Shown piece after piece: positions 48,822 to 56,496 of a DNA stretch of 56,496 nucleotides; position 1 is the first letter of the stretch; every line of letters begins with the position of its first letter. This DNA is from a virus: the IMG/VR virus record IMGVR_UViG_3300027782_000104, positions 1 to 56,496 of that record; one strand, written 5' to 3'. The notes under the pieces are model-generated. The model was not told the DNA's origin, made no database searches, and saw only the letters and a list, made by a program, of their open reading frames with translations. Both the position numbers and the translations under genes were made by a program.

Positions 48822-49197
48822 TCTGGAATCCTTCGAGTGTCATGGCTTTATCGTCGATGTACCACATTCCATATGGCTTACCGAACACGAGTTGGTCGAA
48901 TGGGATTTCGTTGCGGTCAAGCCAATCTACAGTGATTTGGCTGAGCTTATTGAAACAGGTCTCAACATCATTTAGCTGAGAGCGCATATGGCGCGCAGTC
49001 AGAATGGTGATGTACCATCCGTTCTTGTGACACTCGCGCAACTTTTCTACGATAGGAGTGTTTGGCGTAGTGGAACCATAACGAGTACGCGAATCCTCGA
49101 TAGATACGTCAGCGAAACTGAGCGTATCATCGAGGTCGAACACTAGGCTTTTATCATACAAATCCGCTGTCTGCGGACGCCTTACGATACAGTGCAT
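48805..49197 (-). CDS. HAD-family phosphatase
   Basis: 130 residues. FDLDDTLSF (D21, D23 nucleophile and acid), ITILTARHMR, FGKPYG (Lys) and WYIDDKAM (acidic pair) are the four HAD motifs. The form is compact and capless, like HADs next to nucleotidyltransferase-kinase genes in capsule loci. The start ATG at 49197 lies inside the upstream gene, with its own promoter at 49239 and an AGGAAG site. Confidence 0.85.
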   Translation of the reverse strand: MHCIVRRPQTADLYDKSLVFDLDDTLSFADVSIEDSRTRYGSTTPNTPIVEKLRECHKNGWYITILTARHMRSQLNDVETCFNKLSQITVDWLDRNEIPFDQLVFGKPYGMWYIDDKAMTLEGFQNEFTP

Positions 49198-50749
49198 AGA
49201 AAACTTCCTGATTGGTCCTGTTATGTGAATGAAGTGGTATCATACTCAAAAACAGAGACGCTGTCAAGAACAAAGTTAAACGCCAAACCTTATCGCCATA
49301 TTTGGCTACGAAAGCAGTCTTGTAAGCTTCACGCGCAGCTTCTTTGCCAGCATCAAAGATTATGATATCGTCGCCTTTCTTGACATAGAGCTCAGCGTCG
49401 ATATAGTCGTAGGGATAGTAGGCGGAATGTGTGAGCTTGGCTAAGTCATACAGAATATTACCATACGCATCACCACGAGGGTCGATGAGCTTTATCTGTT
49501 TGCTGCCAGGATGATAGAAAATGTTCGAGAAGCAGAAATCGCCATGCGACAACGAGTCAGACCAATGAACAAGAGTTTCTTCGTCTTCCTTCATTTCATC
49601 GAACTTGCGCAGGAACTCACGCGCATGGTCGAAATCGAAATCAGGAAGCTCTTGTTCAATCATGAAGAATCGTTCCCAGTTCTTTTCGGACATCTTATTG
49701 AAGAACTCGGAATAGACACCTGGCTTATAGTAGAACCTGAACTTATCCAAGATATCAAACAACTTGGTATAGATTTCTGTCCAGAAGATTGGGTCAGATT
49801 CAAGATACAGATAAAGCTCACGCAACGTAGGACTATCAATACGCTCCATCGTGTAGGTAGGACGTCCGCTTTCTACGCTACCATATGGTTTCTTTTCAAG
49901 GATACGCGGAGTCAGCAACTTGATAGGAGTCGGAAGATTTTCGTACCAGTTCATCTCAGCATGAATCTTAGCTGGTTGCATATGAGACGACTTGGTGATA
50001 GTCGTTCCCTTATCCGTAGCATGAACCTGATTAAACTCACGCGAGTTCTTGATGCCGCGATTCTCAAGATACTCTTGCAACGTACCAAAGTCTTTGATAC
50101 TGATTTCCTTAACCTGAATTTCTTCCTTAGCCGTATAACGTGTCATGGCGTACGAAATCTGAACCTCACCATCACGCACGCGAGCGCTGTAGATTGCTTC
50201 ATGCAACGACTCACGCAAAAGCGCACCATTTGCGAAATAGTAAACTCCGCTCACGGCAAGATTCGTAGGAGGCTTATCAGCAGGCTTATCATGAAATGCT
50301 CTGATGCGATTATCACCCACTTCAGCCATACACCAGCGATTCCAGTCAGGAACTTTCTGTACGCTAATCCAAGAAACAGAACCTGTAGCGAACCACATAT
50401 CAGGAACAGTCTTGACGATGATATCACTCAACAGAACAAGAACTGGCTCGTTGATAGTTTCAGGAATACCGCAGTAGATAGATACGGCAGGACCACCATT
50501 TCCGATATCAACATAGTCTTCGAAACGAATCCTATCATCGTCCGGATAATACATCTTCACAATCTCAATGATGCGATGACCCTGATGACCCGTAACGATC
50601 GTGACGATACGAGCACCAGCTTCAAGCGCGAAACGGATGTTATGAACGATGATAGGAATTTCTTGATACGGCAGGACGCACTTAGGATAGTTCTTACCGA
50701 GTTCGTTGAACCGAACGCCGCGTCCTGCCGCAGGAATCACACAATGCAT
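49154..50749 (-). CDS. nucleotidyltransferase-kinase fusion
   Basis: 531 residues in two parts. Residues 1-235 are a sugar-phosphate nucleotidyltransferase (VIPAAGRGVRF, K23 region, VLVLLSDIIV with the metal Asp, AVSGVYYF). Residues about 250-531 are an APH/choline-kinase-like domain (HGDFCFSN at 402-409, LIDPRGDAYGN at 421-431 with the DxD-type metal Asp). Such fusions activate a sugar or small molecule by phosphorylation and NDP transfer in capsule loci. Here the product could feed the TAGT-like transferase. Confidence 0.85.
   Translation of the reverse strand: MHCVIPAAGRGVRFNELGKNYPKCVLPYQEIPIIVHNIRFALEAGARIVTIVTGHQGHRIIEIVKMYYPDDDRIRFEDYVDIGNGGPAVSIYCGIPETINEPVLVLLSDIIVKTVPDMWFATGSVSWISVQKVPDWNRWCMAEVGDNRIRAFHDKPADKPPTNLAVSGVYYFANGALLRESLHEAIYSARVRDGEVQISYAMTRYTAKEEIQVKEISIKDFGTLQEYLENRGIKNSREFNQVHATDKGTTITKSSHMQPAKIHAEMNWYENLPTPIKLLTPRILEKKPYGSVESGRPTYTMERIDSPTLRELYLYLESDPIFWTEIYTKLFDILDKFRFYYKPGVYSEFFNKMSEKNWERFFMIEQELPDFDFDHAREFLRKFDEMKEDEETLVHWSDSLSHGDFCFSNIFYHPGSKQIKLIDPRGDAYGNILYDLAKLTHSAYYPYDYIDAELYVKKGDDIIIFDAGKEAAREAYKTAFVAKYGDKVWRLTLFLTASLFLSMIPLHSHNRTNQEVFYALYRKASADSGFV
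49239..49267 (-). promoter_or_regulatory. sigma70-type promoter inside the fusion gene
   Basis: TTGACA (49267-49262), 17 bp, TATGAT (49244-49239), about 40 bp before the HAD gene start and within the 3' end of the fusion gene. Confidence 0.75.
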
Positions 50750-50763
50750 AGTATATCTCCTTC

Positions 50764-52185
50764 TTAGAAAGTTTGCTCGAGACCAAGCTTATTTAGAACC
50801 TCGTTTGCCTGCTCTAAGAATCCGTTATGACCAAGATAGTTCGCCCACTCTACTGTATCCCACATTCCAGGAGACACACCATTCCAGCTATCAGAGAGCA
50901 CACCTTGTTCATTCTTAGGACGGTCTGGATGCTCCTTACTATCGCGACGCATATACACAAACTCGCGACGACATTCTTCATACTTACGCGAACCACAACT
51001 AATCATAGACTCACGGAAATACATGACCACACTCATACGCTCGAAACCTTCTTCGTAGTCGAACGCAGGTGAGTTGCTATGAATACGATGAGCATTCATC
51101 ATAATCATATCACCGGCGCGGATATCAACAGCAACGCGGAACTCGGGAAAGCAAAGATAGAAACCATTATATTGCTTACCATTATCAAGAACGAGTAGAT
51201 TGCTGAATCCCTTAGGAATATTAACGCCTGGAGTTTCGTAGCATTCACACAGATCACCAACATCTCTATGAGCAGCAGTACGAAAATCGCGATTGATAGT
51301 TAGAGTCGTATAGACAGTATTACCGATACGCCAATCTTCACCGATTTGCTTCATAGCTTCCGCTTGACCTGCCCAGCGAATAGGGACTTCGCGCTTGAAT
51401 ACTTCATTAGCAGCTTCGAACAGAGCAAGAGAAGCTTCGTATTTATCTTTGTTGTTCGATTGCCATCCAGTTTCACGGCAGAAAGGAATACGTGGATATC
51501 TATCCATGAAACCACCAACACCAGAACGAACACCATTAGCATACGTTGTGTCTGAAATCATGTCGAACAGGATATGATGTGCTGCTTGACGACGCTCGTT
51601 CGCATTCTTAGTACGAACATCAGCATACCACTTGTCGAAGTCAAAGTCAAGAGCTTTAGTTTTGCCTACTATCCAGATAGCGCCTGCACGAACGTCACCG
51701 TTTTCTTTATTTCCACCAGCACCACGACCTTGCAAAGGAGTATCGGGGGTGTTTTCATAAATTTCTTGCAGTCTATCTTGGTCGTCTATAGAACGAGTCG
51801 AACCCTGAGCAAGATACTGTAGAACTGCTTTTTCGCGTTCAGTCACCCAACGGCGAGAACCTTCACCGTCAGGCAATTTCTGAAATGCAGTATCGCGTTC
51901 GGCTCCAGCAGCGAGACCGCGATTATCAGACATCATAGCGCCACTACGCAAATGTTTGAATGCGGCGTCTGTCATTTCTTTAGGGAACACATTCTTACGA
52001 AACTTGCATAGCAAATTACGTTCGCTATGCTCTTCTCCCAAAGCTAACTGAAATGGCGTCAACGGCTCATAGACGTCTGTATCTTCTGTTAGCACCAAAT
52101 CATAACAATCATGGTCTAGAAACTTGCCTAGTTTATCATTGAGTTGGTTCAACTGTGAATGTTCGAGATAGATTTTCTTAACCAT
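50764..52185 (-). CDS. TET/JBP-family 2OG-Fe(II) dioxygenase
   Basis: 473 residues. The catalytic domain is C-terminal: YTTLTINRDFRTAAHRDVGD (H306, D308), LLVLDNGKQYNGFYLCFPEF, VDIRAGDMIMMNAH with RIHSNS (H369) and FERMSVVMYFRE (R383). The order HxD, G-Y-G strand, GD, H and R matches the TET/JBP family, which oxidises the 5-methyl group of pyrimidines in DNA. The first ~200 residues are not recognised and may bind DNA. GGAG lies seven bases before the ATG. Whether it acts on 5-methylcytosine or thymine is unknown; no DNA methyltransferase is in the window. Confidence 0.82.
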   Translation of the reverse strand: MVKKIYLEHSQLNQLNDKLGKFLDHDCYDLVLTEDTDVYEPLTPFQLALGEEHSERNLLCKFRKNVFPKEMTDAAFKHLRSGAMMSDNRGLAAGAERDTAFQKLPDGEGSRRWVTEREKAVLQYLAQGSTRSIDDQDRLQEIYENTPDTPLQGRGAGGNKENGDVRAGAIWIVGKTKALDFDFDKWYADVRTKNANERRQAAHHILFDMISDTTYANGVRSGVGGFMDRYPRIPFCRETGWQSNNKDKYEASLALFEAANEVFKREVPIRWAGQAEAMKQIGEDWRIGNTVYTTLTINRDFRTAAHRDVGDLCECYETPGVNIPKGFSNLLVLDNGKQYNGFYLCFPEFRVAVDIRAGDMIMMNAHRIHSNSPAFDYEEGFERMSVVMYFRESMISCGSRKYEECRREFVYMRRDSKEHPDRPKNEQGVLSDSWNGVSPGMWDTVEWANYLGHNGFLEQANEVLNKLGLEQTF

Positions 52186-52215
52186 GGTAAACTCCTTCTC
52201 CTAAATTCGATACCA

Positions 52216-52794
52216 CTATGTATGCTTTAGAAGATTCTCATAAGTGTTGATAAACACATTTTTACCATATACTGGATTAATTGTCAAGTCATTTGGGAAA
52301 ATAAAAATGAAGTCAACCTCAGGATGTTGGTTTACAAGCCATTGAACATAACGAATACGTCCGGGATTATCATTCGCGCTCGCGCGAGTTTCCATACCAT
52401 AGTTATCTGTGCCATGATAGAGATTAGACACAGACTGATTAGCATCACTAATCATAAAGTCAAAGCCCATGCAAATCAACTGGTCGAAATCCAGCTTGAT
52501 TGCTTCGCGCATAGCATTGACACCAGCATTACTGCGCGGGCGTCCTTGATTACAAGAAGCTGGTTCCCAGCGTTCATCAATCGGTGGAAAGATAACACGT
52601 TTCGATGGGAAATCAGAACTTTCAATTTCTGTCATGATGCCGTCGTCGATAGCAACAAGATAATCAGGAATCGAGTGGTCTGGGAAATCTCTATAGAGCG
52701 CATTGCATCCAAAGATAGTCCCGTATGGTTTCAGCCTCGTGAGGTCAAACGACTTACGAGACGTACCATTACCGATGATAAACGCTGTATTCAT
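52216..52794 (-). CDS. glycosyltransferase-like Rossmann protein (DUF115/GT29-like)
   Basis: 192 residues. FIIGNGTSRKSFDLTRLKPY and GTIFGCNALYRDFPDHSIPD, then LVAIDDGIM, SNAGVNAMREAIKLDFDQLI and CMGFDFMISDANQSVSNLYH fit the GNG-S Rossmann fold of DUF115 and sialyltransferase-like proteins seen in phages. It is 30 bp upstream of the TET/JBP gene, so it may act on the modified base or on cell-surface sugar. Family call moderate. ATGA coupling upstream. Confidence 0.65.
   Translation of the reverse strand: MNTAFIIGNGTSRKSFDLTRLKPYGTIFGCNALYRDFPDHSIPDYLVAIDDGIMTEIESSDFPSKRVIFPPIDERWEPASCNQGRPRSNAGVNAMREAIKLDFDQLICMGFDFMISDANQSVSNLYHGTDNYGMETRASANDNPGRIRYVQWLVNQHPEVDFIFIFPNDLTINPVYGKNVFINTYENLLKHT
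52261..52289 (-). promoter_or_regulatory. possible weak promoter before the TET/JBP gene
   Basis: TTGACA (52289-52284), 17 bp, TAAAAA (52266-52261). The -35 is perfect but the -10 is poor. It lies in the end of the preceding gene. Confidence 0.35.
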
Positions 52795-53264
52795 TTCTTA
52801 GCCTTTGCCGCCTTAGTTGTCTTAGGTTGTGCTGTATCCCAATGACCAGCAAGATTAGGGAATGCTTGCTTAACTGCTTCCATGCTGATATTGAGCTGCT
52901 TATTTTTCATGCGTAGAATCAACTTAGCATCACGAGGATCGACCGATTCAAGCACCTGAATGAAAAGCTGCTCGCGCTTAATAGTCTTTACTGTGCGACC
53001 TTCATCGGTGTCTACGAAATAGATAAGTTTCTTGCACTCAGAGTAAAACTTTTCTTCCTGATCAGCTGCTTCAAACAGCGGAGTATATGGAGGGTCGGTT
53101 TCAGGAAGCAACCACTTGCATCCAGGGTCCATACCATAACCAAGCACAATCTTTAGTGCGTATGAAGAATGCAGATTGAGAAAATCAACCTGTCGTTCTA
53201 CGGTTGTTTGAGCTTCAATCTTTTCGATGATCGAAGACATACATTTTCTTGAATCAAGCGCCAT
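52791..53264 (-). CDS. conserved phage protein (DUF6433-like)
   Basis: 157 residues from the ATG at 53264 (GGAG before it). QVDFLNLHSSYALKIVLGYG, CKWLLPETDPPYTP, VDTDEGRTVKTIKREQLFIQ, DAKLILRMKNK and VKQAFPNL are typical of a protein widely present in marine T4-like phages. The end is Lys/Ala-rich. Function unknown. Confidence 0.75.
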   Translation of the reverse strand: MALDSRKCMSSIIEKIEAQTTVERQVDFLNLHSSYALKIVLGYGMDPGCKWLLPETDPPYTPLFEAADQEEKFYSECKKLIYFVDTDEGRTVKTIKREQLFIQVLESVDPRDAKLILRMKNKQLNISMEAVKQAFPNLAGHWDTAQPKTTKAAKAKK

Positions 53265-53571
53265 CGTCAATCTCCATTTCTTGTGAATCGTAGTCGATAT
53301 AGTTTATATATGAAAATTTTCTGTCATCATCCCACGACGCGAGATAATCATTATCTTCATTGAATAACTTTATATACTCATCGCGACTGATTTCATAATG
53401 AGAAATCACAGGACTTGGTTCCAAGTGTTTCTGACTGAATTCTTTGAATTCGAAATTTTGTTCTTGCATAATAACTTCGTCGAGCGCATGGTCAATGTCG
53501 TCTTCTACTTCAACAACATAGCGCATACGATACTGCGAAAGCACTTCAACCATAACAAGTTTCTTAGTCAT
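53254..53571 (-). CDS. small acidic conserved protein
   Basis: 105 residues: VEVLSQYRMRYVVEVEDDID, HALDEVIMQEQNFEFKEFSQ, SHYEISRDEYIKLFNEDND. Acidic and probably one domain. It is found next to nucleotide or modification genes in related phages. Function unknown. Confidence 0.68.
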   Translation of the reverse strand: MTKKLVMVEVLSQYRMRYVVEVEDDIDHALDEVIMQEQNFEFKEFSQKHLEPSPVISHYEISRDEYIKLFNEDNDYLASWDDDRKFSYINYIDYDSQEMEIDDGA

Positions 53572-53981
53572 TAGATATCGCCTTCCTTACGATTCTGTGA
53601 GTAGAACGGATCAAACGTACCGCCGGGATAACGAGCTTCAAGCTTAGTCACGTTTCCTGCGATCACTTCATTCGGATCAATCTGCAACGCATTACACGCA
53701 TTAGTCCAATACCAAATCACATCGCCGAGTTCCTTGATAAGATGCTGACGAGTTTCCTCGGTGTAAGGTTTACCCTGGAACAACACCTTCTTGATGATTT
53801 CCTGAGCTTCGCCTGCTTCACTGGTCATGCCAATCATAGCCGTAAGCAACAGAGGCACATTGATGATATTATCCCTATCATAGTGTATTTGCTTCACTCT
53901 GTCAAGAAATTCCGCACATACGCGACTTTCTTTGCTCGTTACAGCCATAACGAACTCAGCATACTTAGCCATATCAATCAT
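53571..53981 (-). CDS. mazG: MazG-like nucleotide pyrophosphohydrolase
   Basis: 136 residues. MTSEAGEAQEIIKKV and HLIKELGDVIWYWTNACNAL carry the ExxE...ExxD pattern of MazG, and KLEARYPGG ends the fold. MazG removes pyrophosphate from (d)NTPs, and phage versions may change nucleotide pools or ppGpp. The start is set by ATGA coupling. It contains an internal promoter (53877-53905). Confidence 0.88.
   Translation of the reverse strand: MIDMAKYAEFVMAVTSKESRVCAEFLDRVKQIHYDRDNIINVPLLLTAMIGMTSEAGEAQEIIKKVLFQGKPYTEETRQHLIKELGDVIWYWTNACNALQIDPNEVIAGNVTKLEARYPGGTFDPFYSQNRKEGDI
53877..53905 (-). promoter_or_regulatory. sigma70-type promoter inside mazG
   Basis: TTGACA (53905-53900), 17 bp, TATGAT (53882-53877), within the first third of mazG. 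It would give transcripts of the downstream genes but no full MazG. Confidence 0.55.
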
Positions 53982-54256
53982 TCTTCAAGTTCTCCAGTAG
54001 GTAATAAGATTTGTGTTACTTTTAAATCATTCATGTCTCGTTGAGCTATTGGAAGAGGAATCCACTCAGGCGAACCCTGACGCTTATATTGAATCTCGTG
54101 GCGCAGAATATCCCACGTTTTCTTTTCAGCCGTAGTCCATCCCCAATAGTTTACTGCGCGGATATCAATCACAGCATTATCAAGTTTCGCCTTGAGGCTT
54201 CGAATCTCTTTTTCCATCGCAACGATATCACGTTCGATACGATCTGTATCACTCAT
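53978..54256 (-). CDS. small conserved hypothetical protein
   Basis: 92 residues. An N-terminal coiled coil (DRIERDIVAMEKEIRSLKAK) and AVNYWGWTTAEKKTWDILRH then a beta end. ATGA coupling both sides, with RNase H upstream. Function unknown. Confidence 0.68.
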   Translation of the reverse strand: MSDTDRIERDIVAMEKEIRSLKAKLDNAVIDIRAVNYWGWTTAEKKTWDILRHEIQYKRQGSPEWIPLPIAQRDMNDLKVTQILLPTGELEE

Positions 54257-55122
54257 CAGAATTCTCCGATAGCTTCAGTGAGCGTACGCAAACGATTCTT
54301 GATGAAGTAGTTAAGAATCATGCTGCGCGGCAGTCGCTCGTAGTTTTCATACGCCTCAACGATTTCTTTCTGTAGATCCTGAGGAATATAGTCGAAGTCA
54401 ACCATGACACGATTACGCTCATAGTTCGACAGCATCCCTGGAGTCGTACAATATGTAGCATAGTCAAGCATAGTCCATTCTTCCAGCTTTTTCTTAGGAA
54501 GAGGTTTCTGGCGCTTACCATCTACAACGAACGTGTCGTCATCAGAAAGGAAATTAGGCACACCGTCACCAGCGTCACCCTGTAGAATATGATACTGCTT
54601 GAACCGAGCAGGATTCACATCAGGCGTGATGAACTTCTTAGCGATTGGACTGTACTGTGTGATGTTACCGAACTGCTGCAACTGCATGAAATCCTTATCA
54701 CCTGATACGATAAGGATGCGTTCGGCTGTGTTGAGAAACGAGCCACGAGCATTACAGATAGAACCAATAATATCATCAGCTTCAGCTTTCTCAAAACGCA
54801 GTGTGATGTATGGCATATTATCACGCATCTCATCGCGAATCTTGTTCAGAGAAGTGAAAATAACATTCCAATCGTGGGGCGACTTATCGCGGGACTTTCT
54901 ACGAGCAGCCTTATAGTGAGGAAATACGTCACGACGCCAGTACGAGTAGCCATCGCAACAGATTACGAGCTCACCATACTCTTCACCGAACTTTTTCTTG
55001 TATAGTCGCAGGCTCGACAGGACCATATGGCGGACCATTTCCTCGTCGAGCTGCTTTTCATTATTAGCCAATTGCATCATGATATTGGAAATCATGACTT
55101 GACTGAAATCTACGAGGATCAT
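54256..55122 (-). CDS. rnh: T4-type RNase H (5'-3' exonuclease)
   Basis: 288 residues from the ATG at 55122, eight bases after TGGAGT (T4 RNase H has 305). ILVDFSQVMISN, FEKAEADDIIGSIC, ILIVSGDKDFMQLQQFG and ILQGDAGDGVPNFLSDDDTF are the acidic motifs of the FEN/RNase H family. It removes RNA primers from lagging-strand fragments, working with gp32. Own sigma70-type promoter. Confidence 0.92.
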   Translation of the reverse strand: MILVDFSQVMISNIMMQLANNEKQLDEEMVRHMVLSSLRLYKKKFGEEYGELVICCDGYSYWRRDVFPHYKAARRKSRDKSPHDWNVIFTSLNKIRDEMRDNMPYITLRFEKAEADDIIGSICNARGSFLNTAERILIVSGDKDFMQLQQFGNITQYSPIAKKFITPDVNPARFKQYHILQGDAGDGVPNFLSDDDTFVVDGKRQKPLPKKKLEEWTMLDYATYCTTPGMLSNYERNRVMVDFDYIPQDLQKEIVEAYENYERLPRSMILNYFIKNRLRTLTEAIGEF

Positions 55123-55144
55123 ACCAAACTCCATTTCATAACAT

Positions 55145-55173
55145 ATAGTACCACGTCAGCGACGAGATGTCAA
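55145..55173 (-). promoter_or_regulatory. sigma70-type promoter for rnh
   Basis: TTGACA (55173-55168), 17 bp, TACTAT (55150-55145), about 23 bp before the start codon of rnh. Confidence 0.8.
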
Positions 55174-55544
55174 GCTGGTTCTGGATCTGGTTCGAACTCA
55201 TCATCGTCATTATCATGCGCAAACTTCACACACTTGTCTACGATTTCCTGGAAAGGATGATGAATATCATACGTGGCGTACAAAGTAGAACGCACAGTCT
55301 CCACTACAAAGCCAAAGTTCTTATCAAACACCTTCGTCTGAATATCAAAGCCTTCTTCATGAAACTCAGAAAGCAAATGAAGGGCTAGCTCGTGTACGAA
55401 CTCATCGACGTATTTACGATCAGCCTCTTCATTCTTTTCTGCTTCCTCGATAGGAACTAGGCGTAGTCTTGTCGTGGGAAAAGGAATGATATTGTCCTCA
55501 CTTGACTGCTCGGAGGATGACGGTGGTTTCGTTGACTCGTCCAT
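55170..55544 (-). CDS. conserved phage protein of unknown function
   Basis: 124 residues from the ATG at 55544. NIIPFPTTRLRLVPIEEAEK, VHELALHLLSEFHEEGFDIQ, GFVVETVRSTLYATYDIHHP and an acidic tail. It resembles conserved proteins of marine T4-like phages. The first 47 bp overlap the upstream gene in another frame. Confidence 0.72.
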   Translation of the reverse strand: MDESTKPPSSSEQSSEDNIIPFPTTRLRLVPIEEAEKNEEADRKYVDEFVHELALHLLSEFHEEGFDIQTKVFDKNFGFVVETVRSTLYATYDIHHPFQEIVDKCVKFAHDNDDDEFEPDPEPA

Positions 55545-56496
55545 TCGGTGCACTTGCTTTCGTTGTTACAGAGTTGAAACTGCGCTCAGCGCTTTTGGAT
55601 GTACTGGTAGTGATGCTTGGCAGAACATCTGCTGGCTTACGCAGTTTCTTCTGCAACGAGGCTTCGGTGAAGTTCTGAAGAGTAGTGCCTTTCAGCGATA
55701 AGCCTCCCTCGCCCGCGACGTAGTGGGAAAGGACGTTGTATTTAGTGTTGAATGTCCAGAGCTCAGTTGCACCAACAAGCTTGGATGGGTCGATAGATAC
55801 GATCTTGAGAGCCGTATCTTCTTTCTGATACTTGATCTTTGATACGACCTTATCAGCCGACTTCGGTTTAGCCACACGAGGCTTACGAGTCACAGCCTTA
55901 CGCTTATTCGATACGATAGATTCGCAATCGCTGATGATACCAGCAAACATAGCAATGCGTTCTTTAAGCTTCTTTTTTGTGAAGTGACGATAAGCATACT
56001 TGAGATCTGGGTCTTTAGTCTTTTCAGCTTCCTGTAACTCCGCGAGAGTTGGTCTGTAATAGTCAGCGATAGCCTTAGCTTGATTAGGCTTAACCTGACG
56101 AGTATCTTTAAGCCATGAGTAGAAATTCGCTGACCATTCCTCGTCTGGATTATGGTCAATCATTTCCTCGATGTCAGCAATAAGGCTATCAGCAGGATTC
56201 TTTACGAAACTGACCTTAGCCGCCGCAGCTTTCTTTTCTTCTTCGGTGATAGCGATACCAGACTCGACGAGCTTAACCAAGTGATCGTTAAGCTGCGTAC
56301 GAAGCTTTTCGTGTTCTAAGCCCATAGAAAGCATACGAGCAACCTTACACATGGTAAAGTTGAGTTTCCAGTCTACGTTCTTGCCAACCATAGTCATAGC
56401 TGCTTTGGACATACCGCTGTCAAGCATGTAGACCATGAGGTACTCGCGCGCGAACTTGGCGTCGAGGAAATAGTTGTACCAGTTATAAGCCGAGGC
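55498..56496 (-). CDS. conserved hypothetical protein, N-terminus outside window
   Basis: At least 332 residues; open to the right edge, so the start lies beyond 56496. NWYNYFLDAKFAREYLMVYM and LDSGMSKAAMTMVGKNVDWK then LNFTMCKVARMLSMG form a helical N-terminal part. A basic linker (KRKAVTRKPRVAKPKSADKV) leads to a beta-rich C-terminal domain (ATELWTFNTKYNVLSHYVAG). Related proteins occur in marine T4-like phages without a known role. The basic linker hints at nucleic-acid contact. Confidence 0.75.
   Translation of the reverse strand, partial: ASAYNWYNYFLDAKFAREYLMVYMLDSGMSKAAMTMVGKNVDWKLNFTMCKVARMLSMGLEHEKLRTQLNDHLVKLVESGIAITEEEKKAAAAKVSFVKNPADSLIADIEEMIDHNPDEEWSANFYSWLKDTRQVKPNQAKAIADYYRPTLAELQEAEKTKDPDLKYAYRHFTKKKLKERIAMFAGIISDCESIVSNKRKAVTRKPRVAKPKSADKVVSKIKYQKEDTALKIVSIDPSKLVGATELWTFNTKYNVLSHYVAGEGGLSLKGTTLQNFTEASLQKKLRKPADVLPSITTSTSKSAERSFNSVTTKASAPNGRVNETTVILRAVK

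Noticed and set aside
49511-50767. 418-codon plus-strand ORF opposite the nucleotidyltransferase-kinase gene
   Set aside because: The minus-strand protein has clear domains in both halves. The plus-strand product shows no recognisable motif and is a long shadow of that coding frame.

Overview
This window is part of the genome of a large tailed phage of the T4 supergroup (contractile-tail myovirus). It carries recognisable homologues of T4 baseplate and tail genes (gp4, gp6, gp7, gp8, gp25, gp26, gp48/54-like, gp53, gp5 parts, PAAR spike tip), T4-type replication and late-transcription genes (gp32, gp59, gp33, RNase H), and T4-type late promoters (TATAAATA). The accessory set (PhoH, ThyX, MazG, cupin, KdsA, 2OG-Fe(II) oxygenases) resembles marine and soil T4-like phages. 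A circularly permuted, two-piece tmRNA gene of the alphaproteobacterial type suggests an alphaproteobacterial host. No integrase or other sign of lysogeny was seen.

Layout. Positions 1-20331 (minus strand) form a late structural cluster, transcribed right to left in T4 order: tube cap, gp53, hub, gp5 OB-fold, an unknown, gp5 beta-helix, a small unknown, PAAR, a Gly/Ala-rich protein, gp25, gp6, gp7 (fused to a long repeat region and a LamG domain), a small structural protein, gp8, and a giant DUF4815-type tail protein running off the left edge. Positions 20370-29285 (plus strand) form a second late operon: gp4, a conserved structural protein, a tail-tube-like protein, gp26, a gp51-like ORF in the -1 frame after a run of eight T, and two large tape-measure/hub proteins, the first with two peptidoglycan-hydrolase-like domains. 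A UUCG-loop terminator separates this operon from the minus-strand early/middle genes.

Positions 29344-34483 hold gp32, gp59, a nucleotidyltransferase-fold protein, gp33, a cupin, KdsA and two unknowns. Positions 34499-35820 hold tRNA-Gln(UUG), two small genes, the permuted tmRNA and its promoter. Positions 35813-42842 hold a RecB-like exonuclease, PhoH, ThyX, conserved small genes, a Bax-inhibitor-1-like membrane protein, a 2OG oxygenase and a metallophosphoesterase. Positions 42900-47975 are dense small early genes with strong sigma70-type promoters. Positions 47985-52794 look like a DNA-hypermodification island: TAGT-like glycosyltransferase, HAD phosphatase, nucleotidyltransferase-kinase fusion, TET/JBP-type dioxygenase and a second glycosyltransferase-like protein. 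Positions 52791-56496 hold MazG, RNase H and conserved unknowns, the last running off the right edge.

Regulation. Twelve minus-strand sites match TTGAC(A/G), exactly 17 bp, then a -10 hexamer; eleven have good -10s and one is weak. They are probably read early by host RNA polymerase. A thirteenth, perfect copy points antisense into the late cluster. Three TATAAATA-type sites precede late genes, and gp33, the late co-activator, is encoded here. Most genes are translationally coupled through ATGA, GTGA or TAATG overlaps.

The points most worth a second look are the phage-borne permuted tmRNA (tag ANDNAPISYALAA), the TET/JBP-TAGT island with a possible sugar supply, the T8 frameshift candidate, the split lysozyme-less gp5 with lytic domains moved to the tape measure, the LamG-fused baseplate protein, and the Bax-inhibitor-like gene.
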